A DNA stretch of 7,538 bases from Chloroflexota bacterium. GTDB taxonomy: Bacteria; Chloroflexota; Dehalococcoidia; UBA1151. Positions within the stretch are counted from its first letter, which is position 1. Each line of letters starts with the position of its first letter. Shown piece by piece: positions 1-6,372 of this stretch. Below the pieces are notes generated by a model that saw only the letters and a program-made list of their open reading frames with translations, ran no database searches and was not told where the DNA came from. Position numbers and translations under genes: made by a program. The stretch is taken from assembly GCA_022561735.1 (NCBI GenBank), contig JADFQR010000057.1, positions 1 through 7,538 of the forward strand, in the 5' to 3' direction.

Positions 1-1421
1 CCGGGCTTCAACGACTCCTGAACGAGTCGTCGGCGATGACGATCAGCGCCGATGAGGCCGAGACGGGCTGGCGCGCTACGCTCCACCATTGGACCCTGGA
101 CCAGGCTCTCGATCTGACCGCTGCGAACGATGTCATTGGGGGAATAGAACGGCTCAACGAAGTACTGGCGCGGGTGGAGACCGAACGCCAGCGGGTCGAC
201 GGAATCACGGCGGAGATCGATCGAATCGACCATGTTTTAAAGACCGTAATGGAGGCGACGAACTCGCCCGTGCCACCGCCGCGGCAGGGACTCGCAGCGT
301 TGAACGAATTGAAACGCCGACACGAGGCCGAGCGCCAGGCGCGGGTGGAGTTGCGCACGTTTAAAGAGTTAGCGAGCGATTGGACGGGCGCCAGAAAAGT
401 CCAGCAGGAACAACTCGATGCGCTGGAGATAACGCGGTCCGCCCTCCTCACCGACACCGGCGTGGAATCTGAAGACGACTTCCGACGCCTCGGCGAGGCC
501 CGTACGACTCGCGCCAGGGTTGAGGGCCAGGTGCGGGACCGCGAGACCGATCATCCTTTACTCGTTTCGGACGAAGGTGACTGGTACCGGAAAGAGCTGG
601 CCCGATTGTCGTCTGAAGAAGTGCGGGTGCGCGTGATTGAGCTAGAGGGCGAGATTGACATTCTGGACTCCAGGGTTCTCGAACTGCACGGCAATCGGGG
701 AGCCCGAGAGGTTAAACGACGGGAACTGGAGGAGGCCAACCCGGTTGCTGATCTTCAATCAGAGATCGCCGTTCTGACGGAAAAGGTCCGCGCTGACGCT
801 GACCGGTGGGCCGTTCTGACCATTGCACGCCAGTTGATCGAAAAGGCGTCACAACGCTTTCAGGACCAGCGCCAGGCGCCTCTACTCAGGTCCGCCTCCG
901 GTTACTTCCGGGAGATGACGATCGGCGAATACACCTCGGTTCAGGAGGTGCTCGGCGAAGATCGCTTGCTGGTCCTGCATCGGAATGGAGCCACAAAGGA
1001 CGTTATCGAACTCAGTCGCGGCACCGTCGAGCAGTTATTTCTTGCGCTCCGGTTCGCGCTGATAGAGGAGTACTGCCGGAATACCGAGCCGATGCCGGTT
1101 CTGCTGGACGACGTCCTCGTCAACTTTGACCCGGACAGGGCGCGCGCCGCCGCCTCTGCCATCATTGAGCTATCGCAGCGGCACCAGGTAATAGCCCTCA
1201 CGTGTCATCCCGGCACGGTAACCATGTTCCAGGAAGCCGCCATCGCGGCCGGGGTCGAGCCGCCGAACATTGTCAGCCTGAAGCCCGGCACGTCCGCGGA
1301 GGCCGCTAACCCGGACCCTGCGATCTCCGAACCGTCCGCAGGTCCGGTTCCGGGCAGCGCACCATCCGGGTCTATTGACGCTGCGGAACCCGGCCGCCCC
1401 CGGATGCATCCGCTCCTCTGA
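1..1421 (+). CDS. YhaN-type (Rad50/SMC-like) AAA ATPase, C-terminal part, 5' end outside window
   Basis: The reading frame is open from the first complete codon at nt 3, so the ATG at 36 is internal and the N-terminus, including Walker A, is not visible. The 472 visible residues are a long, charged, helical coiled-coil region (about 15-290) followed by the C-terminal half of an ABC-type ATPase head. I see the signature LSRGT (337-341), Walker B VLLDD (366-370), D-loop VNFD (373-376) and a switch His in TCHP (His402). All match the consensus I know for YhaN-type (AAA_27) proteins, which work with YhaO/SbcD-like nucleases on DNA ends. The last 48 or so residues are Pro/Ala/Gly/Ser-rich and probably disordered. 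The visible part has no membrane segment and no CxxC zinc hook. From the visible motifs this protein should be an active ATPase. The family call is strong; any role in double-strand-break repair is inferred from the family. Confidence 0.88.
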   Translation, partial: GLQRLLNESSAMTISADEAETGWRATLHHWTLDQALDLTAANDVIGGIERLNEVLARVETERQRVDGITAEIDRIDHVLKTVMEATNSPVPPPRQGLAALNELKRRHEAERQARVELRTFKELASDWTGARKVQQEQLDALEITRSALLTDTGVESEDDFRRLGEARTTRARVEGQVRDRETDHPLLVSDEGDWYRKELARLSSEEVRVRVIELEGEIDILDSRVLELHGNRGAREVKRRELEEANPVADLQSEIAVLTEKVRADADRWAVLTIARQLIEKASQRFQDQRQAPLLRSASGYFREMTIGEYTSVQEVLGEDRLLVLHRNGATKDVIELSRGTVEQLFLALRFALIEEYCRNTEPMPVLLDDVLVNFDPDRARAAASAIIELSQRHQVIALTCHPGTVTMFQEAAIAAGVEPPNIVSLKPGTSAEAANPDPAISEPSAGPVPGSAPSGSIDAAEPGRPRMHPLL

Positions 1422-1578
1422 GCGCCGTTCGCTCTCGTCGAAGTCTGGGCGCTAGCCCGCACCGCCTTCGGTATCCGCCCCGTTACTCGGACCTGGACCC
1501 GAACGTAGCCTGATCTCGGGCGCCGTGCTGGCGTCCGGCGCGTTTCGCCTGCTCTAACAACTCTGGGGCCGCTAGAAG

Positions 1579-1599
1579 ATCGCGCCTCGCAGGCGCGAT
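1579..1599 (+). promoter_or_regulatory. Perfect 9-bp stem-loop in the leader of the phosphoesterase-like gene
   Basis: ATCGCGCCT (1579-1587) and AGGCGCGAT (1591-1599) are exact reverse complements around a 3-nt loop CGC. The stem ends 22 nt before the preferred ATG at 1622 and buries most of the alternative ATG at 1598. No T-run follows, so it is not a standard intrinsic terminator. It could stabilise a processed 5' end, tune translation, or have no role; the structure is certain on paper, the function is not. Confidence 0.5.
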
Positions 1600-1613
1600 G
1601 CGCGCCGATGTCC

Positions 1614-1617
1614 GGAG
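1614..1617 (+). promoter_or_regulatory. Ribosome binding site favouring the start at 1622
   Basis: GGAG lies 4 nt before ATG 1622. The spacing is slightly short but usable. The alternative ATG at 1598 has only a weak AGG upstream, and that AGG lies within the stem-loop. The start at 1622 also places the family's N-terminal beta strand (RFIHAA) at residues 5-10, as is usual for SbcD/YhaO proteins. Confidence 0.55.
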
Positions 1618-1621
1618 ACAT

Positions 1622-2845
1622 ATGCGGCCGATTCGATTCATCCATGCAGCGGGCTTCCGGCTCGACAGCCCGTACTCAGGACTACGAGATCCGAACGCGT
1701 CCGTTGACGAACGTCTTCGCGCTGCCCCGTTCGAGGCGTTTCGCAACCTCCAGGCGCTTTGCCGGGCTGAAACTCCTGACTTCCTGCTAATTGCGGGCGG
1801 CGTATTTGAGCTCACCGATCGCAGCATCCGCGCCCAGCTCGTTTTCCGCGACGGTCTCGCCGAAATCGTCGGCGCCGGTGTGCCGGTATACCTCGCCCAC
1901 GGCCCGGATGATCCCGCCGCCGCCTGGCTGCCCACGATCGATTGGCCGGAAGGTGTTCACGTGATGAGCGGCCGGCCCGACTGGTACCCGGTCGTTCACG
2001 ACGACGAGACGATCGCACTAATACAGGGCGCGAGCCAGCTATCCAGCACGTTGCCCGGCGCGGTCGCTGCCGACTTCAAGGCGGCTCCGGACGGCCAGGT
2101 GCTCACGGTTGGGCTCGTCGGGCAGATCGCGATGGTTGACGACAACGAACCGGACCCGACTGGCTCTCTTCCGGAGCTTCACTACTGGGCGCTTGGCCCG
2201 GAACGGGATGGAGCGCTAAAGAGCGACCCGGCCCGGAGAATCCTGACCGCGGGTCCAACCCAGGCTCTGTCGCCGGCGGAAACCGGACCCCACGGCTGCT
2301 ACGTCATAGAAACCGACGATGCTGGTCTTGCCGTCCCAAATTTTGTCGCACTCGATAGCGTCCGGTGGGACAACGTGACCGTTGACGTCTCCGGCGTGAC
2401 GCCAGACGGGCTGACCCCGGCCGCTCACCGGGCGGTGCTGGAGGCCCTCACAGCCTCCGACGGCCGCGATCTCGTTTGCCGGCTGGTTCTCGTTGGAGAT
2501 ACGTCGACCGCACTCCCGCAAATGGACCAATTGCTGAGTGACCTGCGTGAGTCGTTGCACTTCGAAAGACCGTGGGCCTGGATCGACCGGATCCAAAACC
2601 TGACCGGAACATCGCTCATCCCACCGATGCCCGAGTCCACCCCGTTGCTGGCCGCGCTACACGCCCGCTTTGAGTCTCTCACCAAAGACGGGACGCTGCC
2701 GGAGCCGGTTGCCCCCGGGGCGTCCCGGGGACTGAAGGGCGATGACCAGGAAGAATCCGACCCCGAAGTGACCGAACGGCTCGTAAGGGACGCGCATGAC
2801 CTGGCCGTCGATAGCCTTTCGCAGGGGTGGGGGCGCGAATCGTGA
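1622..2845 (+). CDS. YhaO/SbcD/Mre11-type metallophosphoesterase-fold protein lacking all active-site residues (pseudo-nuclease)
   Basis: This 407-residue protein has the length and layout of YhaO-type DNA exonucleases: an N-terminal phosphoesterase domain (about 1-235), a capping domain (about 240-330) and a charged, helical C-terminal tail that in Mre11/SbcD proteins contacts the ATPase coiled coil. The scaffold is easy to align (FIHAA 6-10, LDSP 14-17, LLIAG 55-59, YWALG 188-192, GPHGCY before the cap). The catalytic positions are not kept. By my alignment, motif I Asp/His are Gly11/Arg13, motif II Asp is Gly60, motif III Asn-His are Pro95-Asp96, motif IV His is Gly167, and motif V His-x-His is Pro193/Arg195. 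No metal centre should form. The frame is intact and the gene overlaps the next ATPase-like gene by 4 nt, so it probably acts as a structural or regulatory subunit. An alternative start at 1598 would add 8 residues. Confidence 0.9.
   Translation: MRPIRFIHAAGFRLDSPYSGLRDPNASVDERLRAAPFEAFRNLQALCRAETPDFLLIAGGVFELTDRSIRAQLVFRDGLAEIVGAGVPVYLAHGPDDPAAAWLPTIDWPEGVHVMSGRPDWYPVVHDDETIALIQGASQLSSTLPGAVAADFKAAPDGQVLTVGLVGQIAMVDDNEPDPTGSLPELHYWALGPERDGALKSDPARRILTAGPTQALSPAETGPHGCYVIETDDAGLAVPNFVALDSVRWDNVTVDVSGVTPDGLTPAAHRAVLEALTASDGRDLVCRLVLVGDTSTALPQMDQLLSDLRESLHFERPWAWIDRIQNLTGTSLIPPMPESTPLLAALHARFESLTKDGTLPEPVAPGASRGLKGDDQEESDPEVTERLVRDAHDLAVDSLSQGWGRES
2826..2833 (+). promoter_or_regulatory. G-rich ribosome binding site and GTGA coupling for the second ATPase-like gene
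   Basis: GGTGGGGG ends 8 nt before GTG 2842, which overlaps the upstream stop as GTGA (2842-2845). This start gives an N-terminus RIERVFMDSFGPF that matches the usual YhaN beginning. GTG 2827 would add five residues, has a poorer upstream site, and is less likely. Confidence 0.55.
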
Positions 2846-5800
2846 GGATTGAGCGCGTCTTTATGGACTCGTTCGGCCCGTTCGAGTCGCGTGACATAAC
2901 CGGCCTTTCTCCCGGCCTCAACGTGATCGTCGGCCCTGACCAGGAATATCTGAACGCATTCCGAGATTTCTTCCGGCGCGTCCTTTTCGGGTTCGACGTG
3001 AACGCCTCGAACCACTCCGGATCACTCTCGGCGCCATGCGGTGGGCTGCTTGAAATCGTTCACTCCGATGGCTCGCCGCTGACCATCGAGCGTTACTTGC
3101 GCGGCCTTGGGGGCGATGCCGGACAGGTCACCGTAAGCCGGGCCGGTGAGTTGCGCCCGGAACTCGACGACCTGTTTGGCCCGGCGCTGATCGACGTAAA
3201 TTCCTGGCTGAACTGCTTCGACATCTCGCCCGGGACGATCGACCACGATGCGGACGAACTGCTCAAGCTCACATTCTCGCTCCTCGCCGGGACTGACGGA
3301 CCGGACCCCGGTGAGGTCCAGGCTTTCTTCGATAATGAAGCAGACTCCATCGCCCGCGCCATGACCGCCGTGCAAACGGCCAGGCACGTGGCCTATGAAC
3401 GGTATCGCCGGGCCGGCGAAGAGTTTGACTCTTACGCCACCCTTCATGGCCAGCGGGCGGACCTTGACAGGCAGATCAACGATGCCGATATCGAACTCGC
3501 CGTCGTACGGGCGCGCTTCCACCGCATTGAAGCACTGGAAGAAAGCCGGCCGGCCTGGAGCCGGATGCATGAACTCCAGACCGCCATGTCCGGGATGCCG
3601 AGGTTTGCCTATCTCCCCCCGGAACCGCTGGCGTATCTCACGGACCTTCGCGACCGGGAACGGGATCTGCAGTCGGAGATCGATCGCGGTGACGCTGAAG
3701 ATTCGCCCCGGGTAGCTGAACTCGATGAGCTGACGTCGTCCCCGGCCAGCAAATACCCGACCGATGAGGCCAGGCAGCTACTCGCACACCGTTACGACTA
3801 CGCGGAGGCGATACGTGAACTCCCTGCCCTGTCAGTGCGGCTGGAAGAATCCGAGCGCGGGCTGGAAGAAGGTCTCGCCCGTCTGGGCCGTGGCTGGGAC
3901 GATGCAAAGCTGGACACGGTGGAAGACTCCCCGGCCCTGCGTGATCGCCTGGAGAAACTAGAGGCTGACATCACGTCGCAACGGATCGGCGGCGCAGGCA
4001 ACACCCAACGTGCTGAAGAGACCCGGGAACGCCTGGAGTCGGCTCACAGCCAGGCAGGGGAGGCAAAACAGCGGCTGGAGGCCCTGGGGGAACCTCCCGA
4101 TATCACCATCGAATCCGCGACCGAACGGCTGGATACGATAACCCGCGCTCGGGCCGAGATGGTGGAGCGCACCGAAGCGCAGCGCACGCTGGATGAGTCA
4201 CTTGCCCGGGCCGTTGACGCCCGCCCACGCCGTTCCATCAGCGCCGGACGCCTGGTTCCACTGATCCAGCTTGGCATGTCCGGGGGGCTCGCTGTCGTCG
4301 GAATCATCGTGTGGCTGCTTGCGATGATGGCAGGCGATAGCGCCGCTACGCGTACCGGCCTGGTAGTCGGCATCACGGGCGTGATCGGCATCCTGATGTC
4401 CATCGCCATCCTGTGGGTCCAGAAACGCCATTCAGCGGCGCAATACACGGCATCTGAGGTGCTCCACAAGCTCGCGTTGCGTTCCGCAGAGGAACTGGAG
4501 AAAGAGATCGAAACGAACCGCGTCCAGCTCGCGTACGTTAAGGAATGCCTGCATTCATCTCTCACCGAGCTCGACCTGACGCGCGATCTTCCCCTCGCGC
4601 AACTGGACCTGGAAAAGGAACGTGTAACGCGGGAAATGGACCGGCTGCATACCTTCGATGAAGTAACCGCTGCCATCAAAGCGGCCGGTGAAGTCGTGGA
4701 TAGCGCCGCCTGGAACTCTGAAGGCGCGGACGAGACCGTTGGCGATGCGAAAAACCAGCTCACCGCCATGGAAAATGACTGGGAAGACATACTCACGTCC
4801 CTCGGCCTCCCGGACGATCTTGCCATGAACGCGGTTCGCGAGACTCTCGATCTGATCGCCGAGTTGCGGCGTGTTCGGACCGACATACGGGAACTACAGA
4901 TACGCGTACCTGCCATGAAAATGGTGATCGTCGAGGTGGAGGTTGGGTTGTCGGAGCTGGCCGAAACGGCAGGGTTGCCGGAGTTCGCGGCGCACAAGGC
5001 CGGTCCCGTGTTGGAACAACTGAAAGAGGGCCGCGAAGACATCGTCCGGAAACAAGACCGGGTCGGCCGCCTCCGCCGGGATGGAGAGACATGGGCCACC
5101 CGGCGGACGGCAGTGGACCGCGAGATCGAGGAGGCACGGCGAGAGCGCAGGGAGTTGCTGGACCTCGTCGGCGCCGCTGACGAGGCAGCGTTCCGCGAGA
5201 TCTCCTCCCGGGAAGAAGAGCGGCGCCGGTTGTCGGCCGAACTCGACGAGATTCGCCGCACCTCGCACCACCTGACAGGCCCTTCCGGGCGCGAGATTGA
5301 AGTTGAGTTACAGGACGCCGGGCCGGAGGCGCTCGCCGTAGAACGCGACGCTTTAATGTCACGCATCTCACGATTGGAAGAACTCCAGAAACGCCTGGAG
5401 GCGAGGGCCCGGGAGCTCGACGAGCGCATGGAAGCGCTATCCGGTCCACCATCGACGCTGGACCACCGCATCGAGATGTATCAGCTTGATGAACAACGCG
5501 CTGACCTCGCCCGGAAGCAGGTGACGTTACAGACAGCCCGACGCTTCATCTCGGACGCGGTAACCGAATACAGTTCGGCCGGCCAGCAAGGACGACTTCG
5601 ATTGACCGGCGAGTATCTGAAGCGACTGAGCGGCGGAGCCCTCATCGAAGTCCGAACCGCGGCGACCGGCCGCGACGCCATGTTCGGCGGTTTTGAGGTC
5701 GTATCGTTAAACGGCCACGCTGAACGTGTGGACACGCTGGGCAGCGACCTTCTCCGCCAGCTTTACCTGTCGTCCAAACTCGCGATCGTGCATGAACGGG

Positions 5801-6033
5801 CCGAGGCAGGCGAGCCGGTTCCGGTCCTGATCCATGATCTCGGAGCGATGCTCGGACGGGAGCATGCACGGCACTTCGCCACAGCGGCGGAAGAGCTGGC
5901 TCATCACACGCAGGTCTTCCTGTTGACAGACCACCCCGGAACCGTTGAACGGGCCCGCGAGGCCGCTGTATCCGCCGCCCCACGGGTCTTCGATCTCGGT
6001 TTACAGGGACGCCAGATTCGCCTGTCCGCCTGA
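2842..6033 (+). CDS. YhaN-type coiled-coil ATPase homologue with destroyed nucleotide-binding motifs and a central membrane hairpin (pseudo-ATPase)
   Basis: This 1063-residue protein (GTG start) has the YhaN/Rad50-like order: N-terminal head lobe (1 to about 175), long coiled coil, two hydrophobic helices (about 474-497 and 506-526), second coiled-coil arm (about 530-910), and C-terminal head lobe (about 915-1063). There is no CxxC hook; the hairpin replaces it and suggests membrane anchoring. Family sequence flanks each ATPase motif, but the motifs are lost. The Walker A segment is GPDQEYLNA (31-39) where GPNEAGKST is usual; the signature is LGSDL (966-970) instead of LSRGT; Walker B is VLIHD (995-999) instead of VLLDD; the D-loop is AMLG instead of VNFD. 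The switch His (1031) and the second Walker B acid (Asp999) remain. It should not bind or hydrolyse ATP normally. It is translationally coupled to the pseudo-nuclease, which is its likely partner. An intact frame of this size argues against a pseudogene. Confidence 0.9.
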   Translation: MRIERVFMDSFGPFESRDITGLSPGLNVIVGPDQEYLNAFRDFFRRVLFGFDVNASNHSGSLSAPCGGLLEIVHSDGSPLTIERYLRGLGGDAGQVTVSRAGELRPELDDLFGPALIDVNSWLNCFDISPGTIDHDADELLKLTFSLLAGTDGPDPGEVQAFFDNEADSIARAMTAVQTARHVAYERYRRAGEEFDSYATLHGQRADLDRQINDADIELAVVRARFHRIEALEESRPAWSRMHELQTAMSGMPRFAYLPPEPLAYLTDLRDRERDLQSEIDRGDAEDSPRVAELDELTSSPASKYPTDEARQLLAHRYDYAEAIRELPALSVRLEESERGLEEGLARLGRGWDDAKLDTVEDSPALRDRLEKLEADITSQRIGGAGNTQRAEETRERLESAHSQAGEAKQRLEALGEPPDITIESATERLDTITRARAEMVERTEAQRTLDESLARAVDARPRRSISAGRLVPLIQLGMSGGLAVVGIIVWLLAMMAGDSAATRTGLVVGITGVIGILMSIAILWVQKRHSAAQYTASEVLHKLALRSAEELEKEIETNRVQLAYVKECLHSSLTELDLTRDLPLAQLDLEKERVTREMDRLHTFDEVTAAIKAAGEVVDSAAWNSEGADETVGDAKNQLTAMENDWEDILTSLGLPDDLAMNAVRETLDLIAELRRVRTDIRELQIRVPAMKMVIVEVEVGLSELAETAGLPEFAAHKAGPVLEQLKEGREDIVRKQDRVGRLRRDGETWATRRTAVDREIEEARRERRELLDLVGAADEAAFREISSREEERRRLSAELDEIRRTSHHLTGPSGREIEVELQDAGPEALAVERDALMSRISRLEELQKRLEARARELDERMEALSGPPSTLDHRIEMYQLDEQRADLARKQVTLQTARRFISDAVTEYSSAGQQGRLRLTGEYLKRLSGGALIEVRTAATGRDAMFGGFEVVSLNGHAERVDTLGSDLLRQLYLSSKLAIVHERAEAGEPVPVLIHDLGAMLGREHARHFATAAEELAHHTQVFLLTDHPGTVERAREAAVSAAPRVFDLGLQGRQIRLSA

Positions 6034-6233
6034 TTCCGGGACCCGGCCACGAATCCACCACGGGCGTCTACCTGGAACCAGCCCCATGATGAACAGGCAC
6101 ACGCCCGTCTAATTCTTCGGCTTGATATAACGACTCAAATACGGGTATGTCGTTCTGTATCCAACGGCATTGGTCCGCAGCAATACGATTTATCAATCGC
6201 ATCAATTCGTTAAACAGAATTGTCTCTTGTCTT

Positions 6234-6266
6234 CATCATCAGAAATGATGATGTATTTGATTGTTC
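6234..6266 (+). terminator. Weak candidate terminator, CATCATC/GATGATG stem
   Basis: A 7-bp perfect stem with a 6-nt loop is followed by a T-rich but interrupted tract (TATTTGATTGTT). The stem is AT-containing and so not very stable, and the T-run is broken. It may work together with the stem at 6280. Confidence 0.3.
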
Positions 6267-6279
6267 TTCTGCGAATCTC

Positions 6280-6313
6280 GCCGAATAGGCCACAATCTTC
6301 GGCTCTGTCTTTT
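6280..6313 (+). terminator. Candidate intrinsic terminator for the plus-strand genes
   Basis: GCCGAA (6280-6285) pairs perfectly with TTCGGC (6298-6303) around a 12-nt loop, and a T-rich tract (TCTGTCTTTT) follows at once. The order stem then T-tract fits the plus strand only. The stem is short and the loop long, so the call is tentative. Confidence 0.35.
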
Positions 6314-6372
6314 CCCCATAACGCGCTCAGAAAATAGAGGCGCGCTGGCGGAACACGAAGACAGGGCGAGCG

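Larger units (their letters stand above)
1422..1621. other. 200-nt spacer between the two ATPase/nuclease units
   Basis: No gene is supported here. The spacer is much wider than the 4-nt overlap between the next two genes, so the second pair may have its own promoter or processing signal, but I see no convincing -35/-10 pair. It is GC-rich and can form several small stems: GGGC/GCCC at 1447-1458, competing CGCC/GGCG (1521-1533) and GCGCC/GGCGC (1520-1541) pairings, and the strong stem-loop listed separately at 1579-1599. Confidence 0.5.
6034..6372. other. Gene-free convergent region with an AT-rich patch and several hairpins
   Basis: This lies between the stops of two convergent genes and I see no coding region in it. 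By hand count 6111-6270 is about 38% GC (60 of 160), far below the flanking genes. Inverted repeats seen are: ACGGGCGT (6060-6067) with ACGCCCGT (6101-6108); AACGAC (6129-6134) with GTCGTT (6149-6154); CAATTC (6203-6208) with GAATTG (6217-6222); CATCATC (6234-6240) with GATGATG (6247-6253); and GCCGAA (6280-6285) with TTCGGC (6298-6303). They probably serve transcript ending for the plus-strand genes. I found no T-run typical of a terminator for the minus-strand gene. Confidence 0.55.

Noticed and set aside
36..1421. ATG at 36 as the true start of the first gene
   Set aside because: The frame is open to the left edge (first full codon at nt 3) and the protein begins mid-coiled-coil; the family needs an N-terminal head lobe with Walker A, which must lie upstream.
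1598..1624. ATG 1598 as the start of the phosphoesterase-like gene
   Set aside because: Most of it lies in the 9-bp stem, it has a weaker ribosome binding site, and it would add residues before a normal family N-terminus; ATG 1622 fits better, though not proven.
4044..5471. Long minus-strand frame of 475 codons
   Set aside because: It is antisense to the coiled-coil gene, very Ser/Arg-rich, and has no recognisable domain; it is a by-product of codon bias in the plus-strand gene.
1622..6033. Calling the two degenerate genes pseudogenes
   Set aside because: Both frames are uninterrupted at normal family length, are coupled by a GTGA overlap, and keep non-catalytic family sequence; only the catalytic positions are lost.
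6060..6108. 8-bp inverted repeat as an intrinsic terminator
   Set aside because: The arms are 33 nt apart, interrupted inside, and no T-run follows; kept only as a noted repeat.
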